Source: Ceratopteris richardii | Lineage: Eukaryota > Streptophyta > Polypodiopsida > Polypodiales > Pteridaceae | NCBI GenBank assembly: GCA_020310875.1 | Contig: CM035439.1 | Location: 138,053,352-138,117,351, forward strand | Direction: 5' to 3' | Length of the DNA stretch: 64,000 bases | Shown here: positions 43,647-53,256 of the stretch, piece by piece | Layout of the letters: every line of letters starts with the position of its first letter | How positions within the stretch are numbered: the first letter of the stretch is position 1 | The notes under the pieces: model-generated | Databases searched by the model: none | Told to the model about the DNA's origin: nothing | The model's input: only the letters and a program-made list of their open reading frames with translations | Translations under genes and position numbers: made by a program

Positions 43647-46600
43647 ATGGCAACCGCGGCAGGCACAAGCTCTCAGGCAGGATCTGGTGCCCCCATCAAC
43701 TGGGATGCCATGCCAGTGGAAGCTCCACCAACGGCTAGACCTGAAGAATTCTTGAATGTGCGAAGAATCCCTATTCCAGATCCACCCAGTGGACTAACCG
43801 AAAGAGTAAAAGGGCACTCCCATTGGTTCAATGAAATGCCAGGGGATTTGGGGGACGCGGACCACATCTGGGAGTCCAAGATGGAGTGTGGAGGGGTTTG
43901 GTGGACCTTCCAATTCTTTTCAAGAGAATTTGAGGCCTTACAAAATGCAGCTCCCCTTCAAGAGATCTGGCGAAAGGCAGGACTGCAAACTTACTTCAGT
44001 GCAGCTCTACCAAAACCTGACTTCCTCAGGTGTTACTACTTGATTGCTACGATGAAACCTACCGGGGATAAAGATCATTCAGGCACATTCTGGGTGCCCT
44101 CCTTATCTAATCTAGAGGAGATGAGGAAGTTTGAACTAAATGTAACATTAATCAGGGAAGCCCTTCAAATGTATGGCACTCATGTGCCTTCAGATCGCGA
44201 CCCCCTGATACCAGAATCAATGAAAAGCAATAGAGTCAAGAAGCTCAAAAACATGTGCGCCCTCACCCCCAACATCGCCATACCCCTGCGGATGTGCCTC
44301 CAGCACTTCGCATTTCCAGCTCAAGACCGTTTCACTCAGCCTCACAAGAAGATATGGTACGGACTGTACTTAGCAGAGACCGGCAGCTTACCCATTAAGA
44401 TGCCAGTATGGATCTTAGATCAGGTATATGAGGCAGGCAAGCGGGGGGTGAGGAAGCCCACTCTACATGGTTGCTGTGCGTTGACTAGAATCATCTACAG
44501 ATGTCTGGCGTATGATGTGCCAGTTGCTCGAGCCCTAAAGTATGCACATCTGGAGTTGTTTAAAGGGCGAAAGTCAGGGAGTCAGCCTGCAAAAAGAATG
44601 CGTGGATCCCTTTCACAAGTCCTGATCCCTCCAGCAACCACTACCGAAGTCTCCACTAGAGAGGAAGCCCCGATGGCACCAATCACAATTCATCTCCAGG
44701 AGTCTCAACCAAGAGAGGTGGTACAGCCCACCCCCTCTGCCCCTCCGCTACCTACCGATGCAGAATTTGCAGCGATGGCCACTTTCACCGAAGATCCAAA
44801 TTTTGATTTTGAAACATTTCTGCAGACGGCTCATCTATCAGACAGTGAAGATTGCCCTGACAATGTCGATCCGGGGACATCTACCCAAAGAGAACATGCA
44901 CGAGGCGAGACAAGCAGCGTACAGGAGCTGGGAGTGACGCAACCCCCTCAAAGACTAAACACACAAACCCAGGAGCAGGCACCAAGGAATAACCCAGAGG
45001 AGAGTGAAGACGAAGCTCCTGCATATACGGCACAGCTCCAACGATTATACCAAACAATCCAGCAGGTACAAAGACGCCATAAAATGTCAGAAGAAGCAAA
45101 TAGGGCCCTAGTAAACCAGATGTTACAGTCAGAGCATATCGACCCCCAGTTTGTAGAATCACTGAATCTATTGGCGGACACCTGTGGCATCAGTGAAGCA
45201 TTGAGAACCATGGTCGGTCAAGAGAACCCTGCTTATGATCAAAGAAGAATTGATACACGGCCGCGACAAGGAAAGATGATTCAGATGGAAGTATCTACCG
45301 CGTTAGCTACGTCCACATCTGAAGATGTGCACATGATTAGCCCTAGGCACAATGATGAACCGGAGGAAATTACGCATGCCCCATCTCCCCCATCATCTCC
45401 TATCCCACCCTCAGAGCCTCTCTCCACGTGTCTGTCTACACAAACATTCTCCTCCTATAGTGAGACCATTGTACACACCCCCGTTTCCACTCTCCTCCCT
45501 TCACCCTCACCCATTTCTGTCACTCAAGCTTTTGAACCTCAATTAGGTCACCCTTTCTTCCCCCATGCCTTTGGACAACCATCTGTCACTAGTCAGACCC
45601 TTTCCTTCCCTTTACCCTCCACCCCTCCATTTCCTTCCCCCCAAACTCTACCTACCCCGTCCCTTGTAACTGCCTCGAGCACCACACTAACCACCCAACC
45701 CTCCTTCTGGACCTACCTTGTAAACATTCTTCAACAGGTCGAGGAACATAAGAAAAAGTCCCATCCCCAAATTCACTCCCCCACATTCACGGCCACCACT
45801 ATCACACCACCCACCGTCCCGGTGTTCACATTTCACGAATCACACTCACTCATGTCCGATCCCATGGACATCTCACCATCCGCTGCATCACCCACCACCA
45901 CTGTCCTCACAACACCATCACAGGTTATTACACTCACAGCACCACTTCCACACACGGTAGGCACAACATCCACTTTTCCCATTCCCACTTCCCAACCCCC
46001 TGCATCTTCCACCTCATTTAGTCTTGCACTCGACACGATGCTTGAAGCTGCCACTCAGCTTAAGCAAGAATACACATTATTGGAAGAAAATAACAAAGGG
46101 CTTTGCACCCTCTCAGCAACACTCCAAGAGCGTGTCACTGCTTTGGAGATCATTCATACGGAGTCACAACGCAAGATCTCTGCCCTCGAACAGGCAAATG
46201 CGCAACTCAAGGCGAGACATATGGAAGAGAGCAAAGCCATGGAGGAACAGCTGCGCGATCAAATGGGCCGCAATGCACGGCTTCAACGAAACATGGCTTT
46301 GCTACGACGACATCTGGCGGCAGCGCAAGAAGAGAATAGACGGCTTCAACAACAAAACCAAGAGAACCTCGAGGCTGCCATGGAGAACACCCCGGGGGCT
46401 CCCATAGACCCGGTCAAATTTCAAGCGGTCCCCTCAGAGAGCATACAACAAATATTGGAAACGTATGCCAATCTATTAGAAGCACATGATCAGCTCGCTG
46501 ACCAGCTAAAGGACGTACAGAGACCCCAAGAGTCTACACCACACCGACAGGAACATAAAGAAATGACAGACGCTGCTACTTCAACCGAACCTGAACATTC

Positions 46601-47873
46601 AATGCCCAATGACGTGCTGGAGTTACAACAGCAGATCGCAGAATTAAAGCTGAAGTTGATGCAGTACGAACGACCCCCTTCCCCCCCAGAGCAACCGTCA
46701 GAAGAAGAAGCAGTTACCATCCCAGTGGAGGAAGCATTCGACGACAACTACGAGCCTCAACCACTCCCAGGTGGACGCGTAACAGAAGAAGGTCAAGATA
46801 CCTATGAGGAACCCCCATCGGCATGGATGAAACAAGTAGAGGAGATGGGGAAAACTCATCAGGAGCGGATATCCACTCAGATGCTGGCAATGAAGGCCAT
46901 TGAGGACACCATCCTTCACTCAGAATACTTCAGGCACCTCGCTCCTAGACGCCTGATCACTAGCTCAGAACTGCAATACAAGCCCTATTTTGTATTGTTG
47001 GCTGACTACAATGCAGAAATCAAACGAGTCACCAACAAGTGCCCAACATTTGCCACACAGTTCGAACCAGAAGACATACCAGAAGCGGCACGCAAGGGGG
47101 CCATATTCCAACCAACGTGGAGGCAAAAGTTACTCGAAACTTACCCAGAAATGCTTCGAACATGGGATCATGCCCCCATGCATTTGAAGTACAATCCGTG
47201 TTTTGGGCCAGTGCAAAGACGCAGATCATGGAAAGCTTTTGCCATCAAGGTTCAGAATAACGCAAACTGTAAAGAATGGCTCAATTACCCCGCTATCGCC
47301 CCCCCAACCGGTACTCCTACAGTGTCATACATGATTGCAACCATCAGACATTGGATACCACGCCTCCACCCGATGCCAGATGTCGCTGCCCAGATGATGC
47401 TCAAGATCCTCGACATGATGCAGGTCGTACTCAAAACTTTTCGCAATGTATGCCATATTCAACCTCCTATTCCAGGGTTTATCAATGGTAACTACGACCT
47501 GCTATATGATATGAGCACAACCCCGAGCATACGAGTAGCTTACGCATGGCATGCACGCATAAGATATCTCCCTGCCTGCTACAAGCAAACATTTGACGAC
47601 ATGTTTACCACGGGGTTTTGGGAAGCACATTCAGAGGTATTTGCACCACGGCCTACGCATCTACTCCATCTCTTTGCATGTGAGCAAACAATGCACTCCG
47701 AGCTTTACACGATGCCACAACCTGACATGCCTGGTACAGTGGATTGGGAGGCCTTGCAACGAGATCTAATCAGAGGGTTAAAAATCAAAGAACACGAAGT
47801 GGCAACCGACCTCCTGCATAAATACATTGATCAAACGGCGGAAAAGAGGTCTGTCAGAGGCGACAGACCCTAG
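43647..47873 (+). CDS. A ORF3: 1408-aa accessory protein, unknown function
   Basis: One intact frame from ATG 43647 (MATAAGTSSQAG) to TAG 47871-47873. Residues about 55-320 form a conserved globular part (SHWFNEMPGDLG, FLRCYYLIATM, ALTPNIAIPLRMCLQHFAF, IIYRCLAYDVP) and end in a basic KRMRGS. Its layout recalls the 'putative plant transposon protein' domain found in other plant retroelements, but I am not sure. About 330-780 is Pro/Ser/Thr rich and poorly conserved. About 792-956 is a coiled coil (LEENNKGLCTLSATLQERV, LQRNMALLRRHLAAAQEENR). About 1094-1408 is a second conserved domain (MMLKILDMMQVVLKTFRN, MSTTPSIRVAYAWHARIRY, HLLHLFACEQTM). No transmembrane segment or signal peptide is evident, which argues against an Env role. 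Confidence 0.88.
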   Translation: MATAAGTSSQAGSGAPINWDAMPVEAPPTARPEEFLNVRRIPIPDPPSGLTERVKGHSHWFNEMPGDLGDADHIWESKMECGGVWWTFQFFSREFEALQNAAPLQEIWRKAGLQTYFSAALPKPDFLRCYYLIATMKPTGDKDHSGTFWVPSLSNLEEMRKFELNVTLIREALQMYGTHVPSDRDPLIPESMKSNRVKKLKNMCALTPNIAIPLRMCLQHFAFPAQDRFTQPHKKIWYGLYLAETGSLPIKMPVWILDQVYEAGKRGVRKPTLHGCCALTRIIYRCLAYDVPVARALKYAHLELFKGRKSGSQPAKRMRGSLSQVLIPPATTTEVSTREEAPMAPITIHLQESQPREVVQPTPSAPPLPTDAEFAAMATFTEDPNFDFETFLQTAHLSDSEDCPDNVDPGTSTQREHARGETSSVQELGVTQPPQRLNTQTQEQAPRNNPEESEDEAPAYTAQLQRLYQTIQQVQRRHKMSEEANRALVNQMLQSEHIDPQFVESLNLLADTCGISEALRTMVGQENPAYDQRRIDTRPRQGKMIQMEVSTALATSTSEDVHMISPRHNDEPEEITHAPSPPSSPIPPSEPLSTCLSTQTFSSYSETIVHTPVSTLLPSPSPISVTQAFEPQLGHPFFPHAFGQPSVTSQTLSFPLPSTPPFPSPQTLPTPSLVTASSTTLTTQPSFWTYLVNILQQVEEHKKKSHPQIHSPTFTATTITPPTVPVFTFHESHSLMSDPMDISPSAASPTTTVLTTPSQVITLTAPLPHTVGTTSTFPIPTSQPPASSTSFSLALDTMLEAATQLKQEYTLLEENNKGLCTLSATLQERVTALEIIHTESQRKISALEQANAQLKARHMEESKAMEEQLRDQMGRNARLQRNMALLRRHLAAAQEENRRLQQQNQENLEAAMENTPGAPIDPVKFQAVPSESIQQILETYANLLEAHDQLADQLKDVQRPQESTPHRQEHKEMTDAATSTEPEHSMPNDVLELQQQIAELKLKLMQYERPPSPPEQPSEEEAVTIPVEEAFDDNYEPQPLPGGRVTEEGQDTYEEPPSAWMKQVEEMGKTHQERISTQMLAMKAIEDTILHSEYFRHLAPRRLITSSELQYKPYFVLLADYNAEIKRVTNKCPTFATQFEPEDIPEAARKGAIFQPTWRQKLLETYPEMLRTWDHAPMHLKYNPCFGPVQRRRSWKAFAIKVQNNANCKEWLNYPAIAPPTGTPTVSYMIATIRHWIPRLHPMPDVAAQMMLKILDMMQVVLKTFRNVCHIQPPIPGFINGNYDLLYDMSTTPSIRVAYAWHARIRYLPACYKQTFDDMFTTGFWEAHSEVFAPRPTHLLHLFACEQTMHSELYTMPQPDMPGTVDWEALQRDLIRGLKIKEHEVATDLLHKYIDQTAEKRSVRGDRP

Positions 47874-47884
47874 GGGGGGGAGAG
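47874..47884 (+). other. A polypurine tract
   Basis: A run of G followed by AGAG lies between the ORF3 stop and the LTR start TGTTGACAGG. The last G of the stop codon already belongs to the G run, so coding sequence reaches the 3' LTR. Confidence 0.85.
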
Positions 47885-48463
47885 TGTTGACAGGATGCGG
47901 GAAGAAACAAGTATGGACACACATGCAGATCTAGCACTGAGGCTACTCTTCATTTTTTTCAAAAACCCCAACATCATCCTAAAGTGATTCTCATCACTAC
48001 AAACCCTTGTAAATATCATTTCACCTTTTTGTAGCTCCATTTTGTACAAGCCGAGGAGTCCTCGAGCTTGGGGAGCCTTAGATGTAGTTGCCTGCCAATT
48101 TTCATAATTTTTAGATCTCGTTTGGGCCCTCAAATAAGCCCCGGAACCTAATTTTTAACTAGGCCGGACACTAGGTCTGAACAGGGCCAAAGTCAGTCAA
48201 AAACTATAAATAGAGCTAGAGAGCTCATTTTTGGGCTAGCTTCTTGTAGTTTGAGCTTGTAGGAGAACTTTCTTGCAATAGAAGTGATTCCATTGTCTTA
48301 CTCTCCTTGTTCTTACTGTGTGTGCGCGTGTGTGTGTATGTGTGTGCATGCTTGTGTGCTTCTCACTCACGCACTTGTGCTTCCACTTGCTCGTGGTCTT
48401 CATACCATCCTCATGTCTTCCCGGATTGACATTAAAGGAGGTGCTACTCATCACTGAGCTACA
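47885..48463 (+). repeat. A 3' LTR (579 bp)
   Basis: Starts TGTTGACAGG and ends GAGCTACA; same length as the 5' LTR with one difference found by eye. Flanked on the right by ACTAT. Confidence 0.95.
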
Positions 48464-48468
48464 ACTAT
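48464..48468. repeat. target duplication of element A, right copy
   Basis: ACTAT directly after the 3' LTR end ACA, matching 31835-31839. Confidence 0.92.
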
Positions 48469-49796
48469 CTTCTTGACTTATGACCCAACCTATACCAATA
48501 GGACTAGTATCAACTGTCAATATAATAGGTTTGTTAGCAGAATAGTCTACACGCTTAAGGATGGGAGCTTCAATCAATAATTTCTTCAATTTACGCATAG
48601 CCTGAGTGTGTTTGTCAGTCCAAATAAATTTTCGTTTCTTCCTCAACAAGTCATAAAGACAATCAGCAACATGAGCAAAGTATGGGATCCAAATAACATA
48701 AAAGATGCAAGCACCAAGAAATCTACGTACCTCACTCACGTTGTTACATGTTTCAGAAATCTTGCTAATGGCATCAACTTTTTGTGGGTATGGCTTTCGA
48801 CCATAATGGCCACATAAATGTCCAACAATAAGTACCTAGTTGACACCAAAAACAGATTTCTCTATGGAAAATGTGAGACCTACCTCTTCAAATCGTTGAA
48901 ATATTCTTTCACAATCAGAGATATGGTCAAGAACAAATTTACGACATCCCGATGAATCTAAAGTAATGTCCTTTACACGTTCCTCACTCCCTTTAATTGG
49001 AATATCATCAATGAATGGCATAGTTGACCATATTCATAGCACTCATCATATGAGCCACAGAATTAGTCGCTCCTTGAGGTAAAGTACACATTCGCACTAA
49101 GCCTAAAGGAGTTTTCATTGTGGTTATGTCACGACTACCAATTGCTAATTGGAATTGGTCATATCCCGAATATAAATCACCCATTGAATAGATAGAATGT
49201 CCTGAAAATGATTCAACAAACTCATCTACAATGGGTCCTGTTCCTACATTCCTTATGGTGACTTTATTGACAGGTTGGAGATCTTGAATAAAACGTAGTT
49301 TCCCATTCTTTTTAGGCACAGTGAACCATCGATTTGAGTAAGGTGCAAAAGATGGCTCCAAAATTCTCATGTTTATCTTCTCCTTAAGTAGTTTCATTAG
49401 CTCAGGTAAGTGAGCCTTTGGAACAGGTATAGGACGAAGATTCCATGGAATATGTGGAATAGTAAAGATTATCATGGGTGCAACTAGCTTAGGATCTACA
49501 CAACCAATCTCATGAGGATACATAGTAAAGGCTTTTCCATGGCTACGTATGGCTCTCTCAAATTTATCTCTCTCTGCTGGCAAAAGAAAGTCATCATCTC
49601 TACCAATTTTCACATGTTTGATTGTCTCATCCGTGAATGTATGTCCTATGTTTTTCTTATCCCGAAGAATTGGATCATTTTTCACATCAATAATTTTTTC
49701 ATTACTTCCTTGAGGTAATGGTTGAGCTATGGGTTTGATTTTTTTGTCTACAGTTTTGTACTTTGTTTCAACTAAGGCATCATGTGTTTGGTTAAA
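48464..49796 (-). pseudogene. pol: C pol, reverse transcriptase and RNase H N-terminal part
   Basis: After a TAA at 49795-49797 the frame reads toward RT: LPELMKLLKEKINMRILEPS, VPKKNGKLRFIQDLQPVNK, YSMGDLYSGYDQFQLAIGSRD, TLPQGATNSVAHMMSAMN. A short deletion or frame change at about 49010-49021 precedes the catalytic box, which here is FIDD in MPFIDDIPIKG. A TAG near 48834 follows VFGVN. The thumb and RNase H start come next (VSEVRRFLGACIFY, then ILTVDTSPIGIGWVISQED). The frame is cut by element A at 48464. PQGATNSV with FIDDIPIKG is not the usual plant pattern of PFGLxNAP with YVDD or YLDD. Confidence 0.8.
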
Positions 49797-49797
49797 T

Positions 49798-50149
49798 TAT
49801 GAGCACTTGTCAACATTGAGAGCATACTCTCGGATAAGAGCATACTCATCAAGGGAAGAAATCAAAATAATATGGAAATTAGAATTTTGTTGAAGACATA
49901 ACTCTAACTCCTCAAGAGTAGAGAAACAATGAGATGTCTCAATCACATGCTCAATGTTCTCATCATGTTCCATGATTTTGTTGTTTTTATAATTTTTTTG
50001 GGTTTTTTGGATAAAAGACTTGGACAATTGACTCTTATGAAGAAAATCTAATCTAGAATGTGGAAAACAAAGTGACAAACTATTGTACATGTTGGTTGGA
50101 TGCGAGATGTCAAACCAATATCCACTGTTGTCCCGCTCAACAATGGATT
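49798..50149 (-). other. C gag-pol junction, frame broken
   Basis: Between the gag stop at 50150 and the pol frame lies a stretch open in another phase (50090-49797; YNSLSLCFPHSRLDF ... EYALNVDKCS) with no recognised domain. How pol was expressed (frameshift or stop bypass) cannot be judged from this copy. Confidence 0.45.
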
Positions 50150-53035
50150 CTATCCGAAATTTTGATCATATGTAGCTCCAAACATGAATCGAGGTGCACA
50201 ATCACTACAAGCATGCTCATGACCCTGAGTAACAATAGGTTTCTTTCTAATTGACAATCGATTCCTAGGATGATTCACTCCTACTGTCATGACTTGAAGT
50301 GATTGCATTCCATCCTTAGACTTAAATCTAGCATAGGTAGACCCATCATCCATGGCTTTAGTTTCCATACGACTCTCACAAATAAAGGGTTGACCTAAGA
50401 GAACTTCATAGGAGCAATTATCTTGAATAAAAAAGTGAAACTCTTCTGTGATTCCTCCTATGGATATGGGCACACTAGCACAAGCTCCATACAGGGTACC
50501 TACACCATTATCTGCAGTTCTCATACGCCATCCACAATCTTTATCTATGGGCCATCGAAACTTATCATAGACTTCTCTTGAAATCACATTGATTTCAGAG
50601 CCAGAATCTACTAATGCATTTACAGTGATAGTGTTCTTATCATTTCCTATTTTAACATGCATCTCTGATGTACCTCTAGACCAAAATGTTCTTTTAAAGT
50701 GGCTTTCAGGATTGTTTTCATGATTTTCATGGTCAGGTTGAATAGGTCCTAAGAAATTTTTATTAACATTTACTTCATCATCATCAAAGTCCTCTTCATC
50801 AAATTCATCAAAGTTTAAGGCTTCATTCATAGCTTGATCTTGATCTAGAGAATCTTGCATCTCAGTATCTAGATTAAGTGGAAACCTCTTCCTTTTAATT
50901 AGGCCGATAAAGTTATCTTTAAAAACAGGCTTTGCAATAGAGAAAACTTGTTCTAAAGACATAGTCACTTGACTCTTAAGCAAAATGTCATCTAAAATCT
51001 CCATAGGATCTATTTTTCTCTCAATTTCTGAAATCAAGATGGCTTTAGGTTTTCTCTTTGGTTTCTTTTGTTTTTGCTCAGGGTCTTGTTTTTGTTCATG
51101 TTCTCGTGTTTGGTCTTCAGTTTGTTTTGATTGATCTTGTTTATCCAAAGGCTTTGGTTCTGTTTTTCTTTGCTTTGTCTTCTTCCCTTTTTGTTTCTCC
51201 TCTTGTTTTTGTTCATTGGGTTGTGCTTCTTGTTTTTTATCTTTGGATTGTGATGTTTCTCCCTGCTCTATGATTGTTTCTATTCCCTCTGAGGTTTGTT
51301 TTCGTGTTACTCTTCTTTCACTAGGCTCAGCTTCATCTCTTTTTCGTTTTTCTTCTACATTGGATATGTGAGAAATAAGAGATTGATCTTCTATTGGTGA
51401 CTCCCAAGCCGTTATTCTCCTAATCTCATCCCGTGCTCTTACTAAAGCCTCTATGGAAAAATCACCTTCCTTTGTGGGTTTACTTGATTCCACTTGTTCG
51501 TCAAGAGCTTCTAGTTTCACTCCTCTAGTTCCTACATCCGTTATGGTTATATTTTCATAGTGTTTTTTCATTCCTCCCTTACCATAATTTCCTTGCAAAG
51601 GTAGCCTAGATCGATAGTCACAGATTTTTTTGTCTATGTCTATTACTAGTCGTTGCTCCTTAGCAGCCTTCAATAGTTCACAATCTCTCAAAAAGTGCTC
51701 TAACGAATCACACCAAGGACACCTACGAGGGCCACGCACAAAACCATTTTGATTTTGAGGATTTTGATTAACTTGTGGTGGGAAATTTTGAAATTGAGGA
51801 TTTTGTTGATAAGGTATTGCTTGAACAGGATAATTAGGATTTTGAAAATGCAATTGATGTATTTGAGGAGCTTGGGGAGCAACATGTGGTACTTGAGGTG
51901 CAAGAGGAGCTTCCATATTATACGGTTGATGATTTTGAAAATTTTGATTTTGAGGATTTTGAAAAGCTATTTGAGAAGCTTGAGGATACAGGTTTTGATA
52001 CATTTGAGGATTTTGCACATGAGGATGAGGATTTTGCATTGAAGGATTATGCATTGGAGGATTATGCATTGGAGGATTATGCATTGGAGGAACTTGATAT
52101 GCTTGAGTAGGAGCTACTTGTGGATTTTGATTGGTAGCTATAACATGTTGATTAGGCTCTTGAAAAGTCATTCGGTTCATTTGATTTTGGAAAGTCTTGG
52201 TGTAACTAGATTGTAAAGCATCTATAGTCTTGGCCAAATTGGATTGTGTAGCAATAAGACTTTCCATTTGCTTAGTGAGAATATCCACTTGAGATTGTTC
52301 AACTACACTTTTATTTGGCTCTACTTTAAAACCTTGAGTAGGCTCCATCATTTGAGGAATAGGAGTAGAGTCAAAAAGCATAGCATGGGATTGTTCTCTA
52401 ACTTGCTCCTTAGTTTGTGGAAGGCTAGCTTGAGGAAGACTAGTTTGCTCATAAAGCATGGATTGTCTTTGATGTCTATGGGCTACAGCCTCTACTACTT
52501 TACGCACTTTTTGCCAATTGTCAGTAAGACCATAGCGCTTATCTGGTTCTTCTAATCGCCGTTCAACTTCCCTACGAGTTTCAGGATGAAGAAGCTTAAG
52601 AAAATTGATCACAAGATCAGGTTCCAAAGTTATCTTATCCTCATCAGGAAGTTGTTCATAGCGTCTAATATACTCATTTTGTAAGTGAGTAATAGAGCTA
52701 CTAGGCTTTGGAGAATTGACCCATCGTAAGAATCCATCTCGATTATGTTGGCTATAATCTTCAAGATAGAATTCTTTGAGCATCTCCTTTCTAAAATCAC
52801 TCCAAGGAAGACTATCATATTGAGTGACACGGTTTATGATAGAGCTATCAACAATTCGTTCAAAGAATGATATCAAAAGATCTTCAGGAAGACCAAAAAT
52901 CATAGCTTGCTCTTCAAACAAATCTAAGTAGCTTGTGATGTTGATGCCATTGAATTTTCCCTTCTCTCTCAACATAGAAGAGACTATTCTTTGGCCTTGT
53001 TTCTCAACAATAAGGGATTTGAATCCTTCCTCCAT
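50150..53035 (-). CDS. gag: C Gag with C-terminal protease
   Basis: The frame is open upstream to 53200 but the first ATG is at 53035 (MEEGFKSLIVEKQ), giving 961 aa. A capsid-like helical domain occupies about residues 10-230 (RYEQLPDEDKITLEPDLVIN, LHPETRREVERRLEE). A Pro/Gln/Asn-rich part with short PPMHN repeats follows, then one zinc knuckle CPWCDSLEHFLRDC near residue 439. A charged Lys/Glu/Gln-rich linker follows, then an aspartic protease with ALVDSGSEINVI (Asp near residue 810) and VLLGQPFI near its end. Gag therefore carries the protease, and pol starts with RT. The frame is intact, in contrast to pol, which fits a recent insertion whose pol was perhaps already defective. Confidence 0.8.
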   Translation of the reverse strand: MEEGFKSLIVEKQGQRIVSSMLREKGKFNGINITSYLDLFEEQAMIFGLPEDLLISFFERIVDSSIINRVTQYDSLPWSDFRKEMLKEFYLEDYSQHNRDGFLRWVNSPKPSSSITHLQNEYIRRYEQLPDEDKITLEPDLVINFLKLLHPETRREVERRLEEPDKRYGLTDNWQKVRKVVEAVAHRHQRQSMLYEQTSLPQASLPQTKEQVREQSHAMLFDSTPIPQMMEPTQGFKVEPNKSVVEQSQVDILTKQMESLIATQSNLAKTIDALQSSYTKTFQNQMNRMTFQEPNQHVIATNQNPQVAPTQAYQVPPMHNPPMHNPPMHNPSMQNPHPHVQNPQMYQNLYPQASQIAFQNPQNQNFQNHQPYNMEAPLAPQVPHVAPQAPQIHQLHFQNPNYPVQAIPYQQNPQFQNFPPQVNQNPQNQNGFVRGPRRCPWCDSLEHFLRDCELLKAAKEQRLVIDIDKKICDYRSRLPLQGNYGKGGMKKHYENITITDVGTRGVKLEALDEQVESSKPTKEGDFSIEALVRARDEIRRITAWESPIEDQSLISHISNVEEKRKRDEAEPSERRVTRKQTSEGIETIIEQGETSQSKDKKQEAQPNEQKQEEKQKGKKTKQRKTEPKPLDKQDQSKQTEDQTREHEQKQDPEQKQKKPKRKPKAILISEIERKIDPMEILDDILLKSQVTMSLEQVFSIAKPVFKDNFIGLIKRKRFPLNLDTEMQDSLDQDQAMNEALNFDEFDEEDFDDDEVNVNKNFLGPIQPDHENHENNPESHFKRTFWSRGTSEMHVKIGNDKNTITVNALVDSGSEINVISREVYDKFRWPIDKDCGWRMRTADNGVGTLYGACASVPISIGGITEEFHFFIQDNCSYEVLLGQPFICESRMETKAMDDGSTYARFKSKDGMQSLQVMTVGVNHPRNRLSIRKKPIVTQGHEHACSDCAPRFMFGATYDQNFG

Positions 53036-53256
53036 CTTATGTGAATAAGCAAGTGATGCACGATGCTCTAGATCTCTCACAAATGTGTTTACTTCACGAC
53101 GAAGATGTGCACGATACTGTGAGAAATCCAGTGCAACACTCAAGACTGATGATGATGAAATGATGAGGATGAAAAATATGAAACAAAGGATATGGATCAC
53201 AACCTCCCAACAAGATCAGAAGCAAATGCCACGAAGCGTTTCACGTCGGGTTCAAA

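Larger units (their letters stand above)
31840..48463 (+). mobile_element. Complete giant Ty3/gypsy element A (16.6 kb)
   Basis: Both 579-bp LTRs, a 5-bp target duplication, primer-binding site, polypurine tract and three long uninterrupted reading frames are present. Comparing the LTRs by eye gave one difference (ATT against ACT in AGCAYTGAGG). The order is LTR, leader with minisatellite, ORF1 (Gag-PR-RT-RNaseH-integrase), ORF2 (second retropepsin-like), ORF3 (1408 aa, unknown), LTR. The tRNA-Asp primer site and integrase style suggest the OTA (Athila/Tat) branch, but the extra domains do not match any standard lineage I know. It could be active. Confidence 0.93.

Noticed and set aside
43647..47873. 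ORF3 as an envelope protein.
   Set aside because: No signal peptide or transmembrane segment is visible; the protein is a coiled coil with soluble-looking ends.
53036..53200. Signal-peptide-like hydrophobic start of C Gag.
   Set aside because: The open frame there begins with GTG. The first ATG is at 53035, so the hydrophobic stretch is probably untranslated leader.
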